Shown: piece by piece, positions 13,201 through 24,935 of the stretch
Layout: every line of letters begins with the position of its first letter
Numbering within the stretch: the stretch's first letter is position 1
Source of the DNA: Apostichopus japonicus
Taxonomy: Eukaryota; Echinodermata; Holothuroidea; Aspidochirotida; Stichopodidae
Direction: 5' to 3'
Length of the DNA: 64,000 nt
Assembly: GCF_037975245.1 (NCBI RefSeq)
Contig: NC_092562.1
Span: 27,975,554-28,039,553 of the forward strand
Notes under the pieces: generated by a model
Databases searched by the model: none
Told to the model about the DNA's origin: nothing
What the model saw: the letters and a program-made list of their open reading frames with translations, nothing else
Made by a program: the position numbers and the translations under genes

Positions 13201-16200
13201 TGCTAATATTACAATTTACTGTTAGGTAAGTAAAATAGAGGTTATTATGACAATGCTTTATGCTATGCTATTACAATGCTATTTTGCTACTACAATGCTA
13301 TTAGTACAATTTTACTGTTAGGTAAGTAAAATAGAGATTATTATGACAATGCTTTATGCTATGCTATTACAATGCTATTTTGCTACTACAATGCTAATAT
13401 TACAATTTACTGTTAGGTAAGTAAAATAGAGATTATTATGACAATGCTTTATGCTATGCTATTACAATGCTATTTTGCTACTACAATGCTATTAGTACAA
13501 TTTACTGTTAGGTAAGTAAAATAGAGGTTATTATGACAATGCTTTATGCTATGCTATTACAATGCTATTTTGCTATTACAATGCTATTATCACAATTATT
13601 GCAGTTCAGCTATGCTTTATAACCTGCACAAAAACCAAGTTTTAAGTGGGGGGGGAGGGAGTGGAACGTCATGATTCAAGTTGCTATGGCTAATCCGTTG
13701 ACAACTCTCTGACTCGGATTCATTAATTTAACTTTTGAAAGTTTGTTGTGTTAGTGCATCAACATTGAGTATTGAAGGAGGTACCTAGTTTTAGTAAATC
13801 AGCCATTTGATTTTACATTCATCATTTTCATTACATTTTATCATCCGTAGAACAGGGTGTTGTTTTGAAAATGTTGTCGATGCGACATAAAAGTTTGCAG
13901 GTGAGCTCAATAAACCTCAATAGTGCTGACATTGATTTTAAGTGTCAACATGGTTTTATTTCAACTTAGAACTACTACAACAAAAACAACCATAAAAATC
14001 AATGAGAAAATAACATATTTCACTTGCTGGAGGACCTACCAAAAAATTACTAATTTCTAACTAAACTTTAAGGAAAAATATTTATTCTTTTGATTTTGTG
14101 TTCAGAGTTGATCCTAGTATCTCTGTCATAATAATAACCATATGATCTATGGGTGTAACTTTACTATACATATTTTTACCAGCATGCCTGACACCTATAT
14201 TATGGCTAAAGCTGTACACATCTTTAATACCTAACAAAACAACAACTTTCTTCTTGTACACAGTTTCTTCATTTTGTATTCTGTCTTGCAATACTACTGT
14301 TGTACCTCATCATACGTCTTGTGAGTTTGCAACAAATTGGCACAAATATCTTACGCCTTACAAAACAAAATTTATTAAAAATTTTTACCATTTGCACATC
14401 ATCATTCCATACAGCAGCATTGGGTATTTCTTCAAACTTCAGCCCTAGAAGCTCCTATAAGATAGATAAAAACCAGATTGAAGTAACAAAATATTAAAAT
14501 AGATCATAAAACACACAAAACAATTCATCACTTAGCAACGCGAAAATACTCTGCAAATGCAAAAAGATGTTAAAGTTTAACCTCTATCTTCAGAAGAAGG
14601 TTCACAACTTGAAAAATCTATACAAACTAAATCGATCAATTTTGTCAGATAAGTGACGAGATGAATAGATAGGTCAAATATAAGACAAATATTAGCAGTG
14701 AATACAATATTTACAGATAACTCCATTTTGTCCCTCGAGTGTCCCATCCATCCCAGCATGGTTGTCAAGGCTAATATTTATCTGGTCACTGTTCTTACTT
14801 TGGTTATCAAATACAGAATATTAATTCAAAAGCTAAAATCAATCTCCCATCACTCATTCCTTTTCAAAGACAGACAAACTAGGTCATAAAGTGCTGCATT
14901 CCTGAGCTCACCAGTTGAAATCCCATTCTAGATAAAACAATCTTTTTGCTCTCTGTTTGCTGATACGTTAGAAGGTCATGGATCCCTTTTTCATCTATTA
15001 ATATATACTGTAGTACTTCTAAGGCATAGGTGGGCATGAATTTCAGGTTGAATCTGATGAATTTGATCATCCGAAGAAACAGTGTAATCTTATACCGCAG
15101 CAAGTATGATAATAATGTACCAATATAGTGACAGAGATGTAGAAATTTATAATATACAGGTTATAAAAGTTAAGTTTGTTCTCTATGAACATTGTCCAAT
15201 TGTTACATTGAATTATCCTATCAAAAGTATGCACAAGTCAAAACTCCTGATATATGTATTTCGTGTATGCTGTAAGGTTCATGTATGCTGTAAGGTTCGT
15301 GTATGCTGTAAGGTTCAGGTATGCTGTAAGGTTAGTGTATGCTGTAAGGTGCCTGTGTGCTGTAAGGTGCTTGTATGCTGTAAGGTTCGTGTATGCTGTA
15401 AGGTTCAGGTATGCTGTAAGGTTCGTGTACGCTGTAAGGTTCGTGTATGCTGTAAGGTAACTGTATGCAGTAAGGTTAGTGTATGCTGTAAGGTTCGTGT
15501 ATGCTGTAAGGTGCCTAAATGCTGTAAGGTGCCTACATGCTGTAAGGTTCGTAAGGTATGCTGTAAGGTATGCTGTAAGGTTTGTGTATGCTGTAAGGTT
15601 CCTGTATGCTGTAAGGTTTGCATATGCTGTAAGGTTCCTGTATTCTGTAAGGTTAGTGTATGCTATAAGGTGCCTAAATGCTGTAAGGTTTGTGTATGCT
15701 GTAAGGTTCCTGTATGCTGTAAGGTTTGCATATGCTGTATGGTTCCTGTATGCTGTAAGGTTAGTGTATGCTGTAAGGTTCCTGTATGCTGTAAGGTGCC
15801 TAAATGCTATAAGGTGCCTGTATGCTGTAAGGTGCTTGTATGCTGTAAGGTTTGTGAATGCTGTAAGGTGCCTGTATGCTGTAAGGTGCCTGTGTGCTGT
15901 AAGGTTAGTGTATGCTGTAAGGTTCCTGTATGCTGTAAGGTTAGTGTATGCTGTAAGGTTCCTGTATGCTGTAAGGTGCCTAAATGCTATAAGGTGCCTG
16001 TATGCTGTAAGGTTAGTGTATGCTGTAAGGTTTGTGAATGCTGTAAGGTGCCTGTGTGCTGTAAGGTTAGTGTATGCTGTAAGGTTCCTGTATGCTGTAA
16101 GGTTAGTGTATGCTGTAAGGTGCCTGTGTGCTGTAAGGTTAGTGTATGCTGTAAGGTTCCTGTATGCTGTAAGGTTAGTGTATGCTGTAAGGTGCCTGTG

Positions 16201-19200
16201 TGCTGTAAGGTTTGTGTATGCTGTAAGGTTCGTGAATGCTGTATGGTGCCTGTCAGCTGTAAGGTTCCTACATGCTGTAAGGTTTGTGTATGCTGTAAGG
16301 TTCGTGTATGCTGTAAGGTTAGTGTATGCTGTAAGGTTTGTGTATGCTGTAAGGTTCATGTATGCTGTAAGGTTCCTATATGCATAAGGTTTGTGTATGT
16401 TTTAAGGTTTGTGTGTGCTGTGAGGTTCATGTACGCTGTGAGGTTCGTGTGCGCTGTGAGGTTCATGTTTGCAGTAAGGTTCGTGTATGCTGTTAGGTTC
16501 CTGTACGCTGCAAGGTGCCTGTCAGCTGTAAGGTTCCTGTACTCTTTAAGGTTTGTATGCTGTAAGGTTCCTGTATGCTGTAAGGTTCGTGTATGCTGTA
16601 GGGTTTGTGTATGCTGTGAGGTTCGTGTACGCTGTAAGATTCATGTACGCTGTGAGGTTCGTGTGCGCTGTGAGGTTCGTGAATGCTGTGAGGTTAGTGT
16701 ATGCCATTAAGTTCAGCATGCATCATTACTAGAGCATTAAAGTTTGACCATAGCACACTGCTAAGAGGTGACAGAACTAACTATGAGTCTCCCTTAGCAG
16801 CACTTAATTTCTTGACTATTTAAGGTGAGGATTAAAGTATGGATTAAGGCATGGTTTAAGTGATCTGACCTGATAGATTTCCAGTAATCCCTTAGTGACA
16901 ACCTCCAATGGAAAGTATTCCTTCAATATATTGTGATCGATTGAGTACTCCTTCTCCTCTGCCATGTTCATGTAGTAACGCATGTCCCAGAGGTTGATTT
17001 TATTGTCAAACTCAATTCCATATTCTTGACACTGGGCAAAAAGAAAAAATTACAAGATTGTCATCAATAATCATACATTTCTCAATAACCGAAGACCTAC
17101 AGGGCTAAGTTTTGACATAATTAATTTACATTGCCCTGGGCTTTTGTTTCTTTTGAGTAGGTACTGTAGAGAAAAATGTGTTCCAGCAAAGAATATGACA
17201 GAAACAACATCTTTGAGGGAAAGAGTTGAAATATATATCTTGGTGTCGTCTAAAATGAAACATCACATAATGTGGTAATATTATATGATTCGCTTATATG
17301 TGGAATTAAACGTTTGCAAGTTTTATTTATATTTATACTTATTATTAATATTAAAAATAAAAATTTGAATATAAAACTTAAATCAGTATGATAGTACAAG
17401 AAGTTGTACCTGACTGTGAATTCTATCACAGACATTAAAATATGAATATTACCATGACATTTTGTAAATATGTCTATATTATCAGAGCAATTGTACTACC
17501 GTTAATTGAAATGAATTACATTAAATTGATAAGAATATATTCAATTTAAAAAATATCAATATTTTTATTACGATATGCAAACATTATCATAATGATTTAT
17601 ACATTTCTGTATAACAGATACATAGAAATATTTACAATATAAATTCTTAAACTAATGTTTTTCTTTAAGAAAGAAAACCTTACTTAACACCAGCTTCAAA
17701 CAGTGACATATGACATTTTTACGACAAAATGGATTTTTGATGTCACCATATATTATACCAAATTCAATTTTTGGACTGTTTTTGTTACTTTACCTCTTCT
17801 TTCTTATACTTGAGAAAAGACACCAACTCCGCTTGCTGCAAGATGCGAAGTTTTCCTACCAAATCGGATAGAAATCCCTTGACCGTTTCAGGTGTTTTCG
17901 CCATCCTCATCTCAAGAATGTAAGCTGCATGATCCTTATAGCCGAGTAACTGAGAGAGCTGAGGATTGAAAGGGACATTTTCAAATTATTTCTCAGAACT
18001 TTGGTCAAATAACACTCAAAGACAAATCATGTGTGCAGAATGCCTGATGGAGAAATCTCAGGGGAGAACTTTGCATATAATACACTAAGGATTGAAATGA
18101 ATATTCATGACTCTGTGACAAGACATACATATGCATAAGAGATGACTGGAAACAGATCTAGGAAAAAGACTGACATATTTACGATCAAATTAGGACATTC
18201 AAGAAGGAAAGAACATCCTGACACAAAACTTCACCGCCTACCATTCATTTCTTGCAATCCTACTGAACCCCCCATGTCCCCCACACCCCTCCCCCACCCT
18301 TCTTTAACAGACCAAAACATAATGCAGAGCTGTATAAAGAGCTGTAAAGGAATGGTATGAGAAGAAAGTTGTCAGGACAAAACTAGCAGAAAACAGTGTA
18401 ATATAAGGTAAGTTGTAAGAATATAAACAGCTGCACTCACTTTATGCCGAATCTCAACAAGCTCCTCTAGAATCTTTGTGTTTTCATCTTTACATCTGGA
18501 AAAAAAAGAAAGGCAATCATGATTCTATGAATAATCATTATATTATAAACAAATATGTGATTACCTACTATCATCATGAATGGCGAATATACTTTGATTT
18601 CGGCGTGTCAATACGAGAGGGTGGAAGGAGAAGAGGTGACGGGAGAGGGAAGGAGTGGCCACGGGAGAGGGAGAGGCGACGGGAGAGGGTGGGGCGACGG
18701 GAGAGGGTGGGGCGACGGGAGAGGGTGGGGTGACGGGAGAGGGAGGGAGGGAGAGGTGACGGGAGAGGGTGGGGCGATGGGAGAGGCGATGGTCAAGGGA
18801 AGGAGTAACCACTCCCGTCCCTGGGGTCTTTACACAGTTCACAAGTTTAAACTGTTCCTGCAAACTACACTTCATGGAAGGCCAACTCAACTCTTTGCAG
18901 TACCTCTTGTAATTGATAGCAGAACTGTATAAGGGATTATTTTTAGCTATGTTCTATCATGTATACACTGCATAAACTTGATATTAAAAACAAACTGAAA
19001 TGGATCAATAGTTACCCAACTCATGGAAAGTGAGCTTTTCTTTTTCATGAAAGCTTAAAGCTTTTGTTTTAGGAATTTTAAAACATTCAACATTTGAAAT
19101 CCTAATCATATTTTGGCAATACTGTCCTATCTTAGACTAGCTAGGGTTATGGAAGACTGACAATTTAACCATGATTCATAAAACTAACCTGGAATGGAAA

Positions 19201-22200
19201 GCAAATTCCATTCTTCTCCTGGTTTCGGGAATTCTAGCTTTCTTCATCACAGGGAAGTAGTCCGGGTACTTCAAGGATACCTTACACTTCCCATCTGTTG
19301 TCTTCATGACAAGAAATGATATTAAAACAAAATGTTAACTTGAATCTTGCGGTGGGTCAAGAATTAAAACACCATCATGATTCACCTGTTCAGAGCATCT
19401 AGTAACACACTATAGGTCAGTGGATGCACTTTCATTTACTGCATAAGGTCAAACGAATTAAATACAAAATGGTTCCCTCAGTTTTAATATTAATAGTAGA
19501 TTTGCAGTGGTGGATCCAGGCTTTCAGAGGGGGCCTAGGAGCCAAGTACTGGTAAATACAGAGATTATTAAAAAATATATAAATAAAAGACTGATGCAAT
19601 ACGTAACATCGGCGGTACAAATTAGGTTATCTTAGTGGGAAGAGTGCTACAATTTTCCACTGTGTACCTTGTTGTTTTAAAGAAAATTAAATTTGTAGCT
19701 AAGCTTTAGCACCAGAAGGGGACTCCTAAGCCCCCCTTGCTGGATTTACCCCTAAAATGAAACCTATTGAAAGAGCTATGAAAGTACAGGTGTATTTAAG
19801 CTTGCTCACTGCTTGTGGTTAAATACTATCTCTCTTGTGCTAACACAAGAGGGGGTGGGGTCTCGAGGGAGGGGAACATCCTCTTGAAAATGTTGTTTTC
19901 CATTTCCAACAGATCTGAATTTGATATTTAAAAACCTCAATTAAATCAAAACATAAATAGTACAGCGATGATAATGGTTATTGACAAGACTGCAAGGACT
20001 ATCAAGCTCTTAGTGATAATGATCGGTCTTACCTTTTCTAGTCTGCTGATGAAATCCTCTGGTAGGCCAACTGAAGAAAGGTCAGAACAAGCAATTTAAA
20101 AAACCATTTTGAGAAAGAGATTGAAGAAGAGAGAAGCTTACAAGAAGGAACATTTTACATTCACCAGACAAGCCAAAATACCCTAGCTTAATCTCTCTCT
20201 CTGCTGTAAGTGTTATCAAAACACTTGCTATGTATTCTCTTTTACAGCCTCTATACAAATACAGCATGCTTACTATGGTTGTTGAAAACACTGTGCGTTG
20301 AAGAAATATTTCGTTGGAAATGATGAAGGTATTAATTAATAAGCAAAGCTTAAATTATGGACATTCAGTGAATTGCATGCTTACACCTATTAGGGTATAA
20401 TTGAAGTAGGTTACACTGGATGGGTTGTTCACACTAATTACAGTACTGACCTAATTCTTCCTTCGTAAATTCCAGGATGGTATTTTCATCGTTGACGTTC
20501 TTGTTGTAGTCGATGGCGATATCAGAGGCCCTCTTCTTGAGTGCCTTTATTTCATCTTGAACATTCTTGGGGAGATGTAAACCTAGATGTGATAAGAATA
20601 CAAAACATTACAGGGGTTTTTGCAAGTCGGCACTAGCTGCAAATATTTCAGGTAGACCAAGTCACTGATTCTCTCATCCCCCGTCCAACCGCTTATTCTT
20701 CCAATTTTGGGGAGTGATTAAAAGATTCTTGAGGGAAGCCAGAAAGCCTTACCCATCTTACCATTTCCACTAAGAGGCAATACAAAGGGCACTGCCCACA
20801 CACAGAAAAGCTGCTTCCACATAGTTGTAATAATAACTACAAAATTAACTAGTCATAAATATATTTACATACAGTTTAAAACATCACAAACTCACCATTT
20901 CTTTTGCCATACTTAATAAGCTTCTCCAGATATCGCTTTGCTTCTGGAGTAAGCTTTGAAGTGTCTGTCTTCTTTTCAAAGGAAACCAGATTATCAAATA
21001 TATCTTGCCTCATGCTAAGGTAGTAAGAAGAAATATGGAATTAATATGGCAAAAGAGATCCAAATCATTTTCATAAAAGCTCTTCAACACTTTTGCCTCC
21101 GACGCCAACACACTATCATTTATCAAAGTACTTCTTATCATCCGAGGAGAGCACATTTTTTAGAATCTTTGCTGGTTGTAAGTCAGGCAACCACAGTCTT
21201 ATTTTGTTGGTCATCCAACAGCAAATTTGGTTGTCGGAAACAAATTGGTAAGACAATAAAGAATGACCAATACGTACGCTGTGGGAGAGATGTGTAGGTT
21301 TGGTGAATAGAACACCAATATGAACACTGTAGGAGAGATATGTAGGGTTGGTGAATAGAACACCAATATGTACACTGTGGGAGAGATGTGTAGGTGTGGT
21401 GAATAGAACACCAATATGTACACTTTTGGAGAGATGTGTAGGTTCGGTGAATAGAACACCAATATGTACACTTTTGGAGAGATGTGTAGGTTCGGTGAAT
21501 AGAACACCAATACGTACACTGTAGGAGAGATGTGTAGGTTTGGTGAATAGAGTTTTTGTAAGGGTTCTATGACTGTAAACCATTACAAGTTATGCAATTC
21601 CCTTTGCTCACCTCATTTCAACATCAAAATCAGACAACTTCTTGTCAGCCTCAGTACTTGCATCTCTGGCCTCCTTGCTTGGAGAAACATGTTGCGGAAA
21701 GTCCAACATGTTTCTATGCACACTATAGTTACGGTCATTTTCTGCCAGAGCCTACAGTAGATAGGACAAGAAATAAATATGCACAGATAACATCTAGTTT
21801 GCATCCACATTGGGTAGGATAATAATAATAGCCCAGGCCTTCTTGCATTTTAACATATATTCTTGTTTAGTACTGTAATTGCTACATCATATATATATTT
21901 CTAGGTAAGTAGTAGAATGCCAATTCTTTTGAATAGTTTTCATGAAACACATAGACTCTAGAGGCTTTTTCACAACTGCAAATCATAAAAACTACACTGA
22001 GAAGGCAAATTTTAGGACTTAAAGGGTGTGAAGACTCGCGCAAAAAGAAAAGTCTAATGACGGTAATCTGACCTACTTTCGAATGAGGTGTAACAGAAGT
22101 GTTAGACACCACCATCGATCCCAAAAAATACACACACACAGCTTGCTACCATCGGTAATTAGACACTACCTGTAGTGTACAGTCAGTACATACAGCTGCG

Positions 22201-23873
22201 GTCAATACCCACAACACAGTATACAAACCATACCGCGATGGACATCTCAGGTCCAGCTAAAGATAACAATTAAGCAGTGGCGGAGCTAGGGGTATTGGTC
22301 AGGAGGGGCGAGAATGGTCTGTAGGGGCGCTTTCGACACTATCTAAGCGGAGCGCCACCACAGGTTGGCGCATATTGTGCAGAAATTTTTTGAGTAAAGA
22401 TAGTCCCTAGATCGCCGGAAATGACCCCTTTCCGGGCCTGGCTAATTTGCAGATAAACGAAGAATAAATAGGTGCCATCGCAAAATTACACCAACAAAAT
22501 GTGACAAATGTCAATAGGTAGATGAGAGCGCAATATAAATGTCAATATTCGCGAATAAGTAAAAAGTGGTAAAGAGCTGAAAGGCGCCAGCAGTCCATTT
22601 GAGTCCGTCAGGGGGGGCATCCGAACCCCCTGACTGTATGGACGCTCCGCCACCGCAATTAAGGTATCACGTTTCATTACTGTCTGCATTTTGTAGCAAC
22701 ACAAACAAAACGTCACTTGCAAGCAACAGACAGTTAACTTTTACAGATGGCCACACACGGTTTGGGCAAGTCTTCAATGCCTTTAACTTGACCTGTTTAC
22801 CACAGGAAGCAATGATGTTAGCCGTAGCACACATTTCTGCTCTCACAAGGTAATGCAACTTAGGCTCAGCCTATAGCCTAGCATGCTTCTATAATTCACT
22901 GAGAATTTGACACAAAACCTTTTTGAAACAAAAGCTAGATCGTGAGTCATGAATTAGCTATGCCTAGCCTGTCCTGAAACAAAACAAGCAAGGCAAGATA
23001 TGAAATGAATACCATAGAATATCCCACCACTTTTGGAAAACACCTTTCTGAAAATAAGGCGGCTAAGTCTCAGTGGTACAATAAGGAATAGGCTAGTCTA
23101 ACGATACTCCTTGCTTTTATTTTGAGAATGTTGCATGTTATTTGGAAGTTTGCATAAAAAAAAGTCCTCTGATCTTCTGTCCTGTGGTGGAGTCTCAGTC
23201 CAGTATTGATCCTAGGCCATAGGCCGAAACTGCCTCTAGAGGGCCTAATAAGTAGTAATGTTGGGTAGGGATTAAGAGTAGACATAGGCTAGGCCTAGTA
23301 TTAGAAATGTTTATAGATGTAAGTTCCCTTAGCTGCCATTCTGAGGGTTACAGAGAATATTAGCTTGCACAACTAAGACTCCATAGTACTACCTACCCTA
23401 ACGTTATGGCTATCTAATAGGCCTTATGTTTGTTACTGTGGAGGCGCAGTCTCACTCAGTCACCATCGCAGTGCTGTAAAAAGGTGTCTAGTTTGGCTAC
23501 ATAATGAGTTGCTACCCTTCACAGAACGCACCACCCTTCTCTAACCGACGTTATAACTTAATATAATTAAGAGTACCTATCCTAACCCTTAATAATAATA
23601 CTTGTGCTAGTATATACCTAACATTGACCATGCAGTACAATAGGCCTTAATAACACGTAGCCTAGGCTAGCCAGACTTAGGCCTAGTGGGCTAGGCTCTA
23701 CATGCCTAACTACTCACTTGCAATGTTTTATCGTAAGTTAGTTCGTCATCTTTTAATGAGCCAACTGCATCATAAACCTTCTTTGAAGATTTAATTAGAT
23801 CTTCTACTTTAGACTTGATGTCCGCAGGACTTAAATCCCAGCGTAGAAGGTTGTCTTGTAGATGGTTAGCCAT
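7205..23873 (-). CDS. THOP1: Thimet oligopeptidase / neurolysin (M3 zinc metallopeptidase), complete, 17 exons
   Basis: Cytosolic-type oligopeptidase that cleaves short peptides. Exons in transcript order: 23718-23873, 21612-21751, 20896-21014, 20451-20582, 20033-20070, 19189-19301, 18441-18495, 17794-17958, 16870-17031, 14389-14454, 12829-12933, 12327-12434, 10125-10198, 9418-9649, 8635-8766, 7893-8009, 7205-7288. All have AG/GT borders and the phases agree, giving 1998 nt and 665 residues (human THOP1 has 689). The zinc site HEFGH lies at residues 459-463 on exon 13, the third ligand is Glu488 in [11 protein letters not shown], and the substrate tyrosines Y591, Y595 and Y598 lie in [10 protein letters not shown]; each is offset by 14 from human. 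The N-terminus [15 protein letters not shown] begins close to the conserved RWDLS, with no mitochondrial leader, so cytosolic is inferred. THOP1 versus NLN cannot be settled here; the ancestor of both is possible. The introns carry four tandem arrays and several transposons. Confidence 0.95.
10262..11835. repeat. Repetitive block rich in TGACCT half-sites, with hairpin end (peptidase intron 12)
   Basis: Segments of the form TTTGGTGACCTTGGATCACATGACC followed by a CAACTTGTCC block and a CACCTTGGCACTGGGAGTTATTGCA block recur at about 10540-10640, 10830-10940 and 11480-11600. The block ends in a CA microsatellite (11765-11785) and the hairpin GGTTCCTTTTGC...GCAAGGAACC (11813-11838). A similar, shorter block lies at 31030-31385. 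Probably a dispersed transposon family; class unknown. Confidence 0.6.
11870..11965 (-). mobile_element. tRNA-derived SINE head
   Basis: On the minus strand, TAACTCAGCTGGTAGAA resembles an RNA polymerase III A box and GGTTCAAATCC is a B box, spaced as in a tRNA. The anticodon arm does not pair properly, so this is a SINE or relic and not a working tRNA. Confidence 0.55.
12933..13598. repeat. Tandem array, 7 units of 95-96 bp, containing the exon-11 splice acceptor
   Basis: Units begin with ACTGTTAGGTAAGTAAAAT at 12933, 13028, 13123, 13218, 13314, 13409 and 13504 and are nearly identical. On the gene strand, the first unit's start is the acceptor CTTACCTAACAG of peptidase exon 11 (12829-12933). 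The array therefore abuts the exon and repeats the acceptor sequence about every 95 bp through intron 10. Confidence 0.9.
15262..16708. repeat. 18-bp minisatellite, about 80 units (peptidase intron 9)
   Basis: The unit GTATGCTGTAAGGTTCGT, with third-position-like variants (CCT, AGT, TTT and others), is repeated for about 1.44 kb, increasingly diverged after 16380. Because 18 is a multiple of 3 and the unit lacks stops in several frames, long frames run through it on both strands. On the gene strand each unit contains CCTTACAG, an acceptor-like string. It lies between peptidase exons 10 and 9. Confidence 0.95.
18618..18797. repeat. G-rich minisatellite, about 18-bp units (peptidase intron 6)
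   Basis: About nine units of GGGAGAGGGTGGGGCGAC with length variation. The peptidase transcript carries the pyrimidine-rich complement. Runs of G on the non-transcript strand could form quadruplexes (inference). Confidence 0.8.
21266..21553. repeat. 48-bp tandem repeat, six units (peptidase intron 2)
   Basis: Units start with ACCAATAYGTACACT at 21266, 21314, 21362, 21410, 21458 and 21506 and contain GGAGAGATGTGTAGG and GGTGAATAGAAC. A period divisible by 3 leaves unrelated frames open through the array. Confidence 0.9.
22019..22788 (+). mobile_element. TTAA-flanked MITE family, copy 2, split by a hAT-like insertion
   Basis: TTAA is followed by AGGGTGTGAAGACTCGCGC on the left and preceded by AGTCTTCAATGCCT on the right. 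The body matches copies 1 and 3. A 381-bp hAT-like element (22275-22655) lies inside at the point where the other copies read GATAACAAGGTATCACG without a break. It sits in peptidase intron 1. Confidence 0.75.
22275..22655 (+). mobile_element. hAT-like non-autonomous element (CAGTGGCGGAGC family) nested in copy 2
   Basis: Ends CAGTGGCGGAGCTAGGGG and inverted CGGTGGCGGAGC, flanked by the perfect 8-bp duplication CAATTAAG (22267-22274 and 22656-22663). A reversed relative is at 25307-25710. It shares the blocks GCGCTCCGCTTAGATAGT-like and TTTCCGG with the CAAGGGCGG family. Confidence 0.85.
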
Positions 23874-24935
23874 TACGTTGCAGCAGCTGTCTTGAGTTGG
23901 ACTAGACCAAAGCTATTTAAACTCTAACTTAGCCTAGAATATATCCGCTTGAATTGCTAGCTTGGTAACCATGTGATCGATAAAGGACGCTTATGCATAT
24001 TCAAGCATATATTATCTGGGGTGGTACAAAAGTTTACAAAAAGCTATTGTCTTTCGTAGTGTTTTTCATGGGCCTCAGAATATACAAGCCCGTTAATAGA
24101 AAAAAAATTGAACCGCGTTTAGTGGTGGTTGGGGCTAGGGGAGGGGAGAATGGGGTAGCAAGGAGGGATGCAGCAATATAAGTGGCCTTTAAAGGAGAGT
24201 CCAAGTTCCAACCATGGTTGTGCTTGGGGGAATTTGTTTATATTTGTTATGTAGCTATAATCTAGACACACAGATTAAAGTCCTGCTGAGGACATGATTT
24301 TTATTTCATTCCCACTGTGGTCGGTCTCAGGAGAGAATATGTATATTGCTAGTGGGCAGCAGCTGGCTTCCGCCGAAAGTTGCTTTTTCAGGTAGGCCTA
24401 CATGTAAGCAGAACATACCGGGTGGCTACACCAGCTGCTTTTTGTCTGGGGGTCTTTCTTCAGACTTTAGATGTGGGTTTTTGGTAAACTTGCAAATCGA
24501 TTTGGACAGAAATCATCGAAAATTTGGAAGATTAAATCACTTACAACCTGGCAAATTGTCTGTCAAGGCTGCGTACAGAAGAGCAATTGTCTGATTAGCT
24601 TTTTATAAGACCGACTGCAGACTGACCAGGGTGCTCGGGACTTCAGCTTTGATAAATTCAATTTTCTCTGATAATGATTCAGTATAAAGCAAAAGTACAC
24701 TCTGGAATATATTTGAAAGCCCCAGTTGAGTTCCAGGGGAGACGCACCCAGAAACTGTAGCATTATGATATAGTTCTTAATTGCTCTTTTCCTTTTCTTT
24801 TTTCTCTTTTTTTTTAGTTCTGGACGGCGGCGTCGTGAAAAGTGTGTGTAATCTGATCGAACTGGGTGGAGCCCAGCTCCTTCAGAATTTGGTTAATTAA
24901 CTATAGAACCACAACGAATGTTACTTAGAGTAGAC

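Noticed and set aside
12933-13598. CRISPR-like array
   Set aside because: Contiguous near-identical 95-bp units without unique spacers, in an animal intron.
15106-16710. 534-codon plus-strand frame of CCKV repeats (and minus-strand NLTAY frame)
   Set aside because: It is an 18-bp minisatellite in a peptidase intron. A period divisible by 3 with no stop opens several frames at once, and there is no splice or start support.
18576-18932. Gly/Arg-rich small protein from the G-rich array
   Set aside because: The frame follows the minisatellite; the sequence is intronic and opens in several frames on both strands.
19505-19745. Another hAT-like element (CAGTGGTGGATCCAG end)
   Set aside because: The left end is suggestive, but the right end (CTGGATTTACCCCTA) matches poorly and no 8-bp duplication is visible.
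21116-21583. 155-codon minus-strand frame with repeated [10 protein letters not shown]
   Set aside because: It is the 48-bp tandem repeat in peptidase intron 2; no start or splice support.
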